Positions 36,601 through 47,534 of a DNA stretch of 64,000 nt are shown piece after piece. Each line of letters opens with the position of its first letter. The first letter of the stretch is position 1. The notes under the pieces are model-generated. The model ran no database searches. It was not told the origin of the DNA and saw nothing but the letters and a program-made list of their open reading frames with translations. The stretch is from Vigna angularis (taxonomy: Eukaryota > Streptophyta > Magnoliopsida > Fabales > Fabaceae): contig NC_068976.1 of the NCBI RefSeq assembly GCF_016808095.1, forward strand, positions 17,571,663-17,635,662. The letters are read 5' to 3'. The position numbers and the translations under genes are program-made.

Positions 36601-38702
36601 ACACGCGATACAGTTTGCAACACTCACATACACATTCAGGAAAAGGCTACAAATGAGAAGTATTACTACAAAGGAAATAAAACCTGTGACTAAGGAGACG
36701 TCGCTGGAAAACTTTCATCAAAGAAGAGCTAATATTTGAAGGCTTATCAACCTGACTTGGGCTTATAAGTTGCAATAAGAAACACTAGTTCATCACAAAA
36801 CGAAGTCACAGATGAGTTTAGGATTCTTTTCAGTCAAAATATAAGGTACTACATATTGAACAACAACTTAAGTAACTCATGTAGCAAACAGTGTTAAGCA
36901 TAAAAAACATACATGCAGAGGTTTTATCAAAAAAAAAAAAAAATAAGCGGAATGATAAGATCAAGTATTATACCTCCCATTGCTCTAGAGCATAAGCCTC
37001 GAGATTTTCTAAGGTTGGAAGCCTCACAGTAATATTGGAAGGCATTGATTCCCTTGGCAAAGTTCCACTGCCACATTTAATCGCATGGAAATATTACCAG
37101 CTAAAATAAAAAGAATTTGTAGTACAGTCTACATATTAACAATTGCATCGCTCTTCTTGAAAATTCAGAAAGGAAGAGTGACTCTGGCCGTTTAATGTCA
37201 TGGAGAGACCATCAACTGTCTAGAGGTTAACTAACCCATATGCCTAAAGTAGAATAGTTTTATCATACGCCTAAAGTAAACAATTTTGTATATCACATCC
37301 TCATCATAGCAGTGAGAGACAAGCTAACTTGTACCATGGTTCAATAACAGAAAAGGAAGGGAAAATATGTATCACTCACCCTTGTACTAAAAGCTTTTGG
37401 AGACTTCTCTGATATGTTGGATTAACTTTGTATGTCTTTTCATTCTTCCTGCCAGAAGGTGAAAAACTTCCTGAAGTAAATTGGATAAGGCAAGGCTCCA
37501 AAGTTTTAAAAGTGACAACCCTGACTATGGAAACTTAGCTAGACGCTAAGACTCACAGAGAAGAAGAAGAATATATAAAATCCAGAGAAACGACCTACGT
37601 AATTGATATGTATTCCTCTTGCTTGTCGGAAAAGGAAAAAAAAAAATCAATAGACTTAAGTGACCAGTGCTAAGTATTAAATGCCTTTTGCTGTGAAGAG
37701 ATTGTGACTTTACACTTGTGTTTTGAAAGAAACAAAGGAGAAAGCAAACGAATATCATGCATGTCATGGAGCATGCAAATCAGATAAGCACTATTTTCCA
37801 TTGAACTACATCATGCCATAAATAAAATATGATATAATCACAAAGACCCTTAAACACATTGCAAGAAGCAAAAAAGTTATGCATCCTTCACAATAAGGGC
37901 TGACATTCCTCCAATTGTTATTTGAAATTGACTGAATGAGTTCAAACCATTCAGAAGCTCAAATGTATGCTCTCATTTTCACAAAAAATGAAAAAGAAAA
38001 AGAAGAACAGAACGTTTCATCAGTGAATAAATATGTACCTGTCAACAGCTTCAAGGAAAACTCTCAACTGAACCAGTCTATCAATGGCTACTCTGTGCTT
38101 TGAAAGTCCATCCGGAAGCACCCACTCCTCCAACAATTTAGCTGCCACCGGCACATCAATTTGTAGCATCTGTATGACGTATTTCTTCGCAAGAGGCGGA
38201 AGAGACCTGATATTTGAAGATATATACTATTTAGAGTCACAAACTCATATTCATGACATTAAATGCCACTTCTCTAACTCACTTAACTCTGCACTTGTAG
38301 CTAAAATGAGAATCCAACCTAATTCCACAATAGTTAAGGAACCATCAAGTTATCGAGTTGGTGGTCATTTGCATTCCATAAAGGTCAAAAGTAGTTAAAA
38401 CTAAGCACCATACGAAGAGAGGGTGAACGGGTAAGAATCTGTAACTGAGGCAAACAAAGATGCATAATCTTTTCCCTCAGTTTGCGACATTTCTTCAACT
38501 GGTTTACCGAAAGAATAGAACAAAAGGAAAATTTTCACCCAAAAAAATTAGTGACACTGATATAAAAAATGCTAGAAAAAAAAAATGACCTGAGAATAGC
38601 CTCACAGATGAATCCATTTTCATAAAGTTTATCCAGCTTCATGGCGGGCATGGAAGCCACCATGTCCATGAAATTTTTGGCAATAATCCTAACCTCCGGC
38701 AT
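33614..38702 (-). CDS. TFB2: TFIIH core subunit p52 / Tfb2 (GTF2H4 homologue), 15 exons
   Basis: TFB2 is a core subunit of TFIIH, which opens promoters for RNA polymerase II and opens DNA in nucleotide-excision repair; p52 anchors and stimulates the XPB helicase. Exons in transcript order: 38590-38702, 38039-38206, 37380-37448, 36974-37067, 36684-36784, 36526-36571, 36383-36442, 36236-36304, 35972-36055, 35774-35857, 35151-35236, 34796-34886, 33989-34069, 33834-33908, 33614-33748. All joins are GT-AG and in frame, giving 451 residues, close to the roughly 460 I remember for the Arabidopsis protein. Recognisable segments are MPEVRIIAKNFMDMVASMPA at the start, EEWVLPDGLSKHRVAIDRLV, LADLGLVKLQQGRKGSWFIP, YQLPNLIVGAITKESLYNAF and WNGLLWEDSKKM near the C-terminus. 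I see no broken exon. Intron 12 is the longest after introns 1 and 2 and may hold an old LTR fragment. Confidence 0.93.
34440..34700. mobile_element. Possible old LTR fragment inside TFB2 intron 12
   Basis: Composition differs from the rest of the intron: AGTATCTACTACACTTC, TATTTATAGAAATC and ACCTAACAAGCTCATG resemble the transcribed end of copia-type LTRs. There are no boundaries or target duplication, so this is only a suspicion. Confidence 0.25.
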
Positions 38703-41151
38703 TGTGATTCGAACACCACCACCTTTCTTTCTCTTTAATCGGATTCTGATTAAAGGGGTGTTTATCCAGAACTCAAGCAACTTTAGAAAACCCGTTACAA
38801 GCCTCGCTTAGCTCCATACCGGTGGAGCATAAAGAGACACTTTGCAGAGTGAAACTGAAGGATCCACAACTTGACAGAGATTCTCCGTGTCGCCACTTCT
38901 GGTCACTTGCTAACCATCTGAGACCTCTTCCACAAAGGTATACGTCAATCTTTGTTAAGGGGGAAAAATGCTCGAACCAATTAACTATGATCAGCTCAAA
39001 TTGATTAGGTTTATGATATTTAGGTCAGGTTATAATATTGGTTATGTATATATGTATATGTTTATATGTTTTTTTAAATTTCAACACAGAAAATTAAATT
39101 AAAAAAAATAAGAATATTTGAGATTTGTATTTATGTATTTAAAAAACTTTAAATATTATTCATAGTACAAAAAAATGAAGTTCCATGATTTAATGTCAAA
39201 CATAGTGAATGTTATTAAGTATCTAACAAATGGTTAACTATTCAATCTTCTCTTTTGTATTATAAAGATGCCTTGTTTTATTAATAATAGAAATAAATGT
39301 CTGTTTTAAGACAAAATATCATATTTTTTATTCTTTGAACGACGTTGCATAGCATATTATATGAGACTGATCACATTTACGCTGATGTGACTGATTAACT
39401 CGGAGACTTTGTATTGAAAAATAAATTAAATAATATTTATTTTTTATAATTTAAAACATTAATTTTATTCATAATATTTTATTTATATTTTAATAAATAC
39501 GTCATTCTTATATGTAATAAGGGGATAAATGACACTTAAAAAATATAAGAAATATGAATGTTTATATAAAACTAGGAAAAACTGAGTTTTTATTAGAAAT
39601 ATAAGAAAATTGCATTGTTTTTTAGAATTAGATTATGCTTGTATAACTGCAATTTCTTCTTCTAACTATTGTAGTTTGGACCACACCTTATTCTAAATTT
39701 GGACCCCCATTTTAAATAGATGGCATCTTTCTTTCTGCACCCACGTTTTTTTTTCATGCACTTCTAAACTTTTTTTTTTCACTTTACCCTTTTCATAATA
39801 ACAAACTAGATAACATAATTTCGAAGAATTAGCTGGATTAAAAAACTTGAAAGATGTGATGTGAACTAGAGCAACAAATTTGGTTAATATTTTTAGGGAT
39901 GTAGTTGCCAGATTTTAGAACCCAGTGTATAGCTTTAATCTAGAAAAACATATAGGATTTCGAAATTTGGGATTGAATGAAATAAAATTAACAAAATTTG
40001 CGACTAAATTAAACAAAAATAAAAAGAATTAAAGCTAAATTAAATATAAAACAATCATATGACACTTACAATAATACTGACTCAACATTTGATACTAACA
40101 TCATGATACATGACATTAACCTTGTTACACAAATATTGTCATGTGATATAAATATTAATGTGATATAAATATTGACTTTACATGTAAACAAAATTTTTTA
40201 AATTAAGAAAAATTTAAAAAACATGTATATTTTTTTAATTTTTTAAGAAATTAAAAAACTCATCAATTGACAGATGGCATATGTGATTAACAATATAAAT
40301 ACGTCATAAAAAAGAATTAAATTATACATAAATTATGAAAATTAAAAACACTTCAAAAAAATAATCTCACGTTAAATAAAATTGACGAAAATAAAAATCA
40401 AAATAATGTTCAACCTCATTTTAACTTGTTAAATAAAACTGTCGAATATAAAAAGCAAAAGTAATATTCAACCTGATTCTAACTTTGGATGTGCTGTTTA
40501 CACTCTTTAACAACAAACGAAAATCAAAATTCAAATGTAAACACTACTGTGCAACAAGCATATTTTAGAATTAAAATAATTTCAATTAAGATATTTTCAA
40601 ACTGTAGATATAACAAAATGTCTAGAATAAATGATTCAGGTAAGTTTGTAACATGTTTTTCCGCAAGTTTTAATAAAAGAAAAAAATGAATCGAAGTTTT
40701 GTGTAAATTAAAACTAAGTTATATATAACTTTAAAAGAGCAATATAGATATGTTACATAAGAGAATTTTTAGAAATACATAAACTAAGTTGAGCTTATGA
40801 AAAATATGATTTATTTCTTTATTTTTCTGTAATTGTTTATGAAAAAAAAAATCGTCTAAGCAACCTGAATTATAACACATGTTGTTTAGTATAAAATACA
40901 AAATATTTAATGGATATAGTAATTTTATTTTAATTTATCATAACATGTATCGTCATTAAACTTGTTATACTTTTACTAAATACAAGTATTTATTATATAA
41001 ATCTAATTAGTAGAAAAATATTTGTTAACAATTTTTAATACATAATAATTTCAATCACATAATGTTTATTGGACAGTTTTATACGGTTTTTCATTTTATT
41101 TAACAATGAAAAGGTATGTGATATAAGCTATGGAATAAAGATGTTTATGGG

Positions 41152-41237
<86 letters not shown>

Positions 41238-41499
41238 TTGGAGATTGCATTCACAAAAAATTAAAATAGAGAAACCAAAATTACATATAAGAATTAAAAA
41301 GATAAAAAAATATAATTTAGCTTTTATAACTTTGGTGGTTGAGTCCTAGGTTTTAACCTTTATTTTGCTAATTATTATTCGCTAAGTGAATTTAAATAGG
41401 AAAATTATTATAGGGTTCATGATAATTTGGTGTATTATTAATCAGTCATAACTCATAAACATTCTTTGATTAATCTCTTAAATCAAAGTATCCTAAAAT
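38703..41499. other. AT-rich intergenic region
   Basis: Begins with the upstream region of TFB2. I see no exon; it ends with low-complexity DNA and the TA microsatellite at 41153. Confidence 0.55.
41153..41234. repeat. (TA)41 microsatellite
   Basis: Uninterrupted TA dinucleotides, 82 bases; the ORF running through it is an artefact. Confidence 0.95.
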
Positions 41500-42240
41500 T
41501 GGTAGCCGTCACAAAAAAACGAATAAAAATTGGAAGGTGTTTGGAGGTCCACTGCCAAAACATGGATAGACGTTGAAGACCGAACGGATGAACGGGGTTC
41601 GAAGCTCTTTAGGCTGTAGACCGGGCGAGCTTTGCTCCAAGCGAACGGATGGGCAGACTTTGCTCCCATCGGATGGACGAGCGGACTTTGCTCCAAGCGG
41701 GCGGACGGGCTCCCTAGTTGTCCTCGCACTCCAAGTTGTTTGTTCTCTCTCCTTCTTCTCCAAGCCGAATGGACGGGTACTTGTTAAAGACACTCAGACG
41801 CTCAAGTCAGTAAAGTGACCGAACGACTATCACACCAAGTAATGCACGTGGTGTGCATAATGTGCAGCGTGGTTCAGAAATCATACTTGAGACTCTTATT
41901 TATACTAGTTGTAATAGACTTTTACCTTTCGTCGGCCTAATGACGGCCCAATCACGCCTTAATCTTCATTAGGGGCTTTAATGAACTATTATCGTTTGTA
42001 ATCTAACCATGTGGTCAGCTGGTATGGGTGGTCGGTCTGGATAGAACCGTTCGATTCACGGGGTCAAGAGTATACCGACCTTTGGGAGAGTTGGACTCGA
42101 AAGAGCCGTTCGATCGGCCCTTTCAGGACCAACCTTGGGAGTGTCGTTCGGTCGATCCTGGACAATCGACTTGGATGTGCGAGAGACCGTACGGTACATA
42201 AGGCATTGACTAACGCAAATGGTGGATATGAGCAATTTAA
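41500..42240. mobile_element. Probable LTR fragment or solo LTR
   Basis: A GC-richer island in AT-rich DNA. It holds a degenerate repeat of ACTTTGCTCCAAGCG and GGACGGGC-type words at 41620-41720, then AAAGACACTCAGACGCTCAA, a form I associate with legume gypsy-type LTRs. There is no coding frame, and I could not place the ends or a target duplication. Confidence 0.45.
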
Positions 42241-42249
42241 AACAAGTAT

Positions 42250-43050
42250 AGATGTTTTATTTAATTAAAAAAGGAGAAAGTGGACGACAATGTAAAGAAA
42301 TTGATTTATGTTGAGTCCTTAGAAATATAGAAAAATAATTAGTTTGTTGGTTTGTAAATAGTTTGGGATCTGAAACCGCAGTGGTCTATGAGCGACAATG
42401 ACAGCGAATATGGGTTGTCGCTACATACTACAAACGAAGAAGGAAAAATCTGTGATCTGAATCTCATGTCTTCTTATGTTTCTGAGAATCACATGTCACC
42501 ACGTTGCTTCTTCTTTTTCATTGCCCACTGTAACACACCACACAACTTGCAAATTTTCAAAACCCTAAAAATAAATCTAATCAAAATCAACCCTTCATAA
42601 TACAGGCCCAACATAGCCCACCTTAAACCACATGGCCCAACCCTGAACTACTCATGTCAAACCTCAATCAGGCCGATCCAGCCCAGTATACTTTATTAAA
42701 ATTAGTCGTCGCTTTAATCTTTATCACTTTCCTAATTTCTAACTATTACAGTTAAGTTTATTTACTATTTTCTTGGTCTCTATCCGAAATCTTTATAAAT
42801 TAGATGGATTAAATCATTACAATTTTTTCTTTTGCTTAAAACTTCAAATTAAAATATCAAATTTATCAGTGTCTAATTATTTGAATAAAATAATTTCTGG
42901 AACGGTTCCAACATTCTGCAAAACAAATATATATATATAAAGCACTTTTCTTTCTCTCAGGTATATATGAGGAATATGTCTCTTGAAATGAACTTGACAA
43001 CACAGATAGCTGAGCATGCATTACATATGTACTGGATGATCGAGAAATTA
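42250..43050. other. Intergenic region downstream of CDSP32
   Basis: No exon supported. The ORF at 42388-42600 has no protein-like composition beyond its first 40 codons. The right end is the 3' flank of CDSP32. Confidence 0.5.
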
Positions 43051-43053
43051 AAA

Positions 43054-43953
43054 TTAATAAGTGACACGAACACCCTGGTACCTGAGAATTTCACCGATGA
43101 GCTCCCCTTTGCCGGAACCGACGTACCTGCCCTCGATGTTGCCGTCTCTGATGAACAGAAAAGTGGGGACCTGAATTACTTCCATGTCTCTCAAGAACTG
43201 CATGCAACTTTCGTTCTCGTCCCCGTTCATCCGCGCGAACACCACCGAGTCCATTTGCCTGGACAGCTTAACCACCGTGGGGTAAACCTTCACGCAGGGT
43301 CCACAATGCTTTAGTCCCACATCCAGCACGATGAGCTTGTGGTCCACCTTGTGATCCTCTATGAGCTTCTGAACGTCCTCCACGCTGTGCAGCTGCTCCA
43401 CCGCCGAGTGGCTGTCCCCGTAGTACAGCACGTCACCCACCAGCATGTCTGGACCGATGCCTTCCTCTTCGTGGATCTTCTCCCTGCTCTTGTAGAAGCT
43501 GAAGTGAGGCACATTCTCCACCTTCTCTCTCTTCAAGAGCTCCTTTGTTTGAGCCGACTCGTCCCCCATTACCAGGATGAACTCCACGTCGCTGCAGCTG
43601 CGGCTCAGCTCCACCATGAAAGGGTATATCTGGCTGCTCTCCTCGCTGTCGCTGGCCGCGTACTCCACCACCACCAGCCTCTCTTTGGCGGACTCAAGCG
43701 CCGAATCAAACTCCTCGATGCTGTGCACCCGCTGAACTCTCTCTTTCTTTTCTGCTTTCTTGGCGCCTGGAGCCGCCGTGGCTCTGGGGATTAACGGTGA
43801 CCGATTATAGTTGGGGGTGGTTGATATCCGTGAGGATGGTATTTTGGGTAGAAAAGGAAGAGTAGAGGCATGAGAAAGAAGAGGAAGAAGCTTTGGGTGT
43901 GGGGAAAGGGAGACGGGGGATTTGAATAGTAAATTGTTGGTGAGTGTAGCCAT
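43054..43953 (-). CDS. CDSP32: Chloroplast drought-induced stress protein of 32 kDa (double thioredoxin)
   Basis: Single exon, 299 residues from the Met at 43953. An upstream in-frame Met at 44070 would add 39 residues of repeat-encoded [12 protein letters not shown] sequence and is rejected. Residues 1 to about 58 form a Ser/Pro/Leu-rich chloroplast transit peptide ending near IPRATAAP. Two thioredoxin-fold domains follow: the first (about 75-185) lacks an active-site Cys pair, and the second carries HCGPC at 216-220, the CDSP32 hallmark, with [12 protein letters not shown] and a cis-Pro-like VPTFLF. CDSP32 is a stromal thioredoxin induced by drought and oxidative stress that reduces 2-Cys peroxiredoxins and methionine sulfoxide reductase (known for the family). 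From memory the Arabidopsis gene is At1g76080, next to a sterol methyltransferase as here. Confidence 0.95.
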   Translation of the reverse strand: MATLTNNLLFKSPVSLSPHPKLLPLLSHASTLPFLPKIPSSRISTTPNYNRSPLIPRATAAPGAKKAEKKERVQRVHSIEEFDSALESAKERLVVVEYAASDSEESSQIYPFMVELSRSCSDVEFILVMGDESAQTKELLKREKVENVPHFSFYKSREKIHEEEGIGPDMLVGDVLYYGDSHSAVEQLHSVEDVQKLIEDHKVDHKLIVLDVGLKHCGPCVKVYPTVVKLSRQMDSVVFARMNGDENESCMQFLRDMEVIQVPTFLFIRDGNIEGRYVGSGKGELIGEILRYQGVRVTY

Positions 43954-43967
43954 GAGTGGAGAATGAA

Positions 43968-44022
43968 GGATGAAGAATGAAGAATGAAAAATGCAGAATG
44001 CAGAATGCAGAATGCAGAATGA
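43968..44022. repeat. Short tandem repeat in the CDSP32 leader
   Basis: Seven-base units of GCAGAAT and its variants GAAGAAT and AAAAATG, four exact GCAGAAT copies near 43992-44020. It lies 15 to 70 bases upstream of the CDSP32 start, so it is probably transcribed as 5' UTR. Confidence 0.75.
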
Positions 44023-44844
44023 AGAAGGAAGATAGAGATTACGAAGAATGGCACTGAACAAAAATCTCATATCCCATTCCTTTACATGTGGTCTATAATA
44101 TTGACACCTGTCTTCTCCTTCTTACTTTTTTTTTTTATTTTTTTTTTCAATTTATTCTGGTCCATATTAATGGGATTAAGTTTGTGTGCCGTGTTGCTGT
44201 TCAAAGTTAGCTTCCTAGATATTAAGACCATCATTATATCTTTCATTATTTTTCATTTAAACAATTTATATGGACTTATTTCTCCAATCAACCAATTTTT
44301 TTTTTATTCGTTGCATAAAATCATTCCTGTATTTACATTCATTAATAATTTATGTATATATTAGCTTATGATAATTTTATTTATATTTAATAATAATGGA
44401 TTTATTAGTTTTTTCTTTTATAAAATGCTTTTACAAGCCGAAATATATCTTAGACAGATTTTAGAAGAAACATTCTTGAGCACTCTTTTTTTCAATTTGA
44501 AATATCTTCTTCCAAGTATCAAGTTGTTCTTCCAAATATCAAGTTTTCGGTATATATTAGTTAAAAATGTTTCCAAAGTATAAATTCAAATGAGGTTGGT
44601 GTTTGTAAAAACATTCCAACTTCCAATAGAGATATATGTGTAAGATGGTAATATATATGTGTAAAATAGTAATAAATGAAAAAATAAATACGTGATAATT
44701 ATTTTTGAATGATGTTATTTATAGTGGTTTCATAGTTTTTATTTGGTTGGGTCTAGATTTTAAGATTTTGGTAATCAATTTTATGTTTCAATTTCTTTGT
44801 TAATCATGCATAACTTTCATTTGTGTTTTCGATTGCTTTCAGTA

Positions 44845-45510
44845 GATAAAATAATTTTTAATAATACAATATACTTTTTGAGTAAATTAAACTTTATTTT
44901 ATTTGAAGTGGAAAATAAATAAATTTATTCATGAAGATATAATTATCCCACAATTAACAGAATTTTCATAGTTAAGACAAAAGTAATACTTTTGGAACTC
45001 AAATATTTAAATATATGTTTAATATGTTTGTTTGAAACTATGATGTGACGTCTGTCACGAATATAGTGGTATGGTTCAAATTCGAATGAGAATTACTACC
45101 ATTAATGGCGGAAGACTTTTTTGTTGTATTGATTATGAGAATTATCAAATGATAGTTATTATAAAATAATTTTTAATAATACAGTATAGTTTTTGGGTAA
45201 ATTAAATTTCATTTAAAATGGAAAATTATTATATTTATTCAACAAGTTGCAAAATTATTTAAAATTAGTTTTATTTTAACTATGTAATTTTTATTAATTA
45301 TAATAATTAATAGAAATCACATAGTTAAAATAAAACTAATTTTAAATATTTTCAACCGAAATACTTAAATATATGTTCAATAATGTTTGTTTGAAATTAT
45401 GATGTGAGTCTCTCACGAATATAGGTATGGTTCAAATTCAAACGAGGACTACACATGTTTATGACTGAAGACTTTATTGTTGTATTGATTGTAAGAATTA
45501 TCAACATAGT
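44845..45510. repeat. Diverged tandem duplication of about 300 bp
   Basis: Copy 1 at about 44845-45150 and copy 2 at about 45160-45510 share, in order, AATTTTTAATAATACA, GTAAATTAAA, AAATATATGTTYAATA, TATGATGTGA, CACGAATATAG, GGTATGGTTCAAATTC and GAAGACTT. Copy 2 carries the palindrome at 45258-45346 where copy 1 has a single arm-like segment. Confidence 0.75.
45258..45346. repeat. Near-perfect palindrome of 89 bases
   Basis: Arms at 45258-45285 and 45319-45346 are perfect inverted copies over 28 bases (TTTAAAATTAGTTTTATTTT...), and the spacer between them is itself nearly palindromic. It would fold into one long hairpin. Confidence 0.85.
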
Positions 45511-46411
45511 TTGTCACTCATTTTCCACAATTATATATTTTGTGCAATATAATATTCTTAGAGAACTATTTTGTGGTAAATTTGGAGAATTTGAAAAACT
45601 AATTAAATAGATAAGAATAATGAAATGAATTTGTATAAACTGGTAGTTTATATATAATATTTAAATAAAAACGAAAGAAATAGAATGTAATTTTTTTCTT
45701 GTTTTTTGAATTTTAATTGCTAGATACTTCCATTTTTAAAACTTTTACACTCAATTAGTTAGAAATTATGATTTTGGATAAAACTATTATAGAAATCAAT
45801 GGTGCAACTATACATAATTATGTATAATTGAGTAATAGTATGAAATTGGGTTTTAACGAGTAAATCGATTTTTATGTCGTTCTTGTTTAAAATTTATATA
45901 TGTTTACTATCAATTTATATAAATAATTACTTCATATCATCACTCCTTTACATGTAATAGCATCAACCACTATAGTCATGACCTCCCATTCGTGTTTAGC
46001 TTTAAAACATCTTATCAACAATAAAAAATAAATATAATCACAACTCCACATGATGATTAATCTTTCTTAATAAATTGAAGTTGCAAAAATATAAATAGAA
46101 AATCATGTTAAAATAGTTTTTAATTATGAAATGATGACTATATTGATTTCCAAAGTAGCCTTTACATACTGGTATTGAGACTCTATGGTCGGGAATAATG
46201 ACAGAAAAAGGAAAAAAAATGGAAGAGAAATGATAGGGTAAGAATTAGAGAGTTTGTGTCTGGCTGAGTCTTCGAAACGATAATCAGAATTAAAATAAGG
46301 AAGAAAGTAGTAGGCTAGAGAGTAGGGAGCCGAGATTCACGCGCGACACACATGGAGTGAGCAGCAGCCAGCCAACCACACACTCACCACAACTCAGTGG
46401 AGGAATGTTCT

Positions 46412-46419
46412 CTATAAAA
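46412..46419 (+). promoter_or_regulatory. TATA box of SMT2
   Basis: CTATAAAA about 45 bases before the ATG at 46461, implying a short leader. Confidence 0.6.
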
Positions 46420-46460
46420 CCAAACATAACATTTGACAACACAACATAAACCAACCCAAA

Positions 46461-47534
46461 ATGGACTCACTGTCCCTCCTCTGGACCGCCCCGTTCCTCG
46501 CCGCCGGTCTTTACTGGTTCATCTGCATCCTGGGTTCCGCCGAGCAGAAGGGGAAACATGCCACCGCCATATCCGGCGGCTCCATCTCGGCGGAGAAAAT
46601 TCAAGACAAATACAAGCAGTACTGGTCCTTCTTCCTGCGGCCCAAGGAGATCGAAACCGCCGAGAAAGTGCCGGACTTCGTCGACACATTCTACAATCTC
46701 GTAACTGACATCTACGAATGGGGTTGGGGCCAATCCTTCCACTTCTCTCCCTCCGTTCCTGGCAAGTCCCACGCCGAGGCCACGCGCCTCCACGAACAGA
46801 TGGCCGCGGATCTCATCCAGGCCCGCCCGGGCCAGCGGATCATCGACGTGGGCTGCGGCGTAGGAGGGCCCATGCGGGCCATCGCGGCCCACTCAGGCGC
46901 CAACGTGGTGGGCATCACCATCAACGAGTACCAGGTCCAGCGGGCGAGGTTCCACAACAAGAAAGCACGGCTGGAGTCCCTCTGCGAGGTGGTGTGCGGC
47001 AACTTCCTCCACATGCCCTTCCCGGACGACAGCTTCGACGGCGCCTACTCCATCGAAGCGACCTGCCACGCGCCGAAGCTGGACGAAGTTTACGCGCAAG
47101 TGTTTCGCGTTCTGAAGCCAGGGGCGCTGTACGTGTCGTACGAGTGGGTGACCACTGACAAATTCAGAGGCTCGGAGGCGGAACACGTGGAGACCATTGA
47201 GGGGATCGAGAGAGGGGACGCTCTGCCTGGTCTGAGGAGCTACGCTGACATCGCGGAGAGCGCGCGTAGGGTGGGGTTTGAGGTGGTGGAGGAGCGCGAT
47301 CTCGCTCTCCCACCCTCTCACCCCTGGTGGACCCGTTTGAAGATGGGTCGGATCGCCTACTGGCGGAACCACCTTCTCATTTCTGTTCTCTCCGCCTTAG
47401 GAATTGCCCCCAAAGGTACCCTCGACGTTCATCAAATGCTCTTCCAGACCGCCGACCACCTCACCCGTGGTGGTGATACCGGAATATTCTCCCCCATGCA
47501 CATGATTCTCTGCCGAAAACCCATCTCCACCTGA
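46461..47534 (+). CDS. SMT2: 24-methylenesterol C-methyltransferase 2 (SMT2 type)
   Basis: Intronless, 357 residues, the usual SMT2 length and structure. SMT2 adds a second methyl group from S-adenosylmethionine to 24-methylene lophenol, sending plant sterols toward sitosterol and stigmasterol instead of campesterol; it sits at the endoplasmic reticulum. A hydrophobic N-terminal segment (residues 5-25) is the likely membrane anchor. Other features are YEWGWGQSFHFS (85-96, sterol-binding region), the SAM-binding IIDVGCGVGGPM (127-138), ATCHAPKL and YEWVTT, then GDALPGLRSY and, at the C-terminus, RGGDTGIFSPMHMILCRKP. The SMT2 class is favoured over SMT1 by the lack of introns and the N-terminal sequence. 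Codon use is strikingly GC-rich at third positions compared with its surroundings, which creates long shadow frames on both strands. Confidence 0.96.
   Translation: MDSLSLLWTAPFLAAGLYWFICILGSAEQKGKHATAISGGSISAEKIQDKYKQYWSFFLRPKEIETAEKVPDFVDTFYNLVTDIYEWGWGQSFHFSPSVPGKSHAEATRLHEQMAADLIQARPGQRIIDVGCGVGGPMRAIAAHSGANVVGITINEYQVQRARFHNKKARLESLCEVVCGNFLHMPFPDDSFDGAYSIEATCHAPKLDEVYAQVFRVLKPGALYVSYEWVTTDKFRGSEAEHVETIEGIERGDALPGLRSYADIAESARRVGFEVVEERDLALPPSHPWWTRLKMGRIAYWRNHLLISVLSALGIAPKGTLDVHQMLFQTADHLTRGGDTGIFSPMHMILCRKPIST

Larger units (their letters stand above)
44071..46411. other. AT-rich intergenic region between divergent genes CDSP32 and SMT2
   Basis: Shared upstream region. It contains a diverged tandem duplication (44845-45510) and a near-perfect palindrome, both listed separately. 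No exon seen. Confidence 0.55.

Noticed and set aside
26690..39760. Repeated word GGGTGCAGAAAG (26695, 27168, inverse near 39735)
   Set aside because: Too short and without flanking similarity or inverted partners to define an element.
41069..41269. ORF with an Ile-Tyr repeat
   Set aside because: Produced by translation of the TA microsatellite; the ORF at 62330 has the same cause.
43339..43794. 151-codon plus-strand ORF opposite CDSP32
   Set aside because: Anti-sense shadow of the CDSP32 exon with no recognisable protein features.
46467..47372. Long ORFs on the minus strand and in other frames over SMT2
   Set aside because: They are shadows of the GC-rich SMT2 frame; no domain is present and SMT2 accounts for the sequence.
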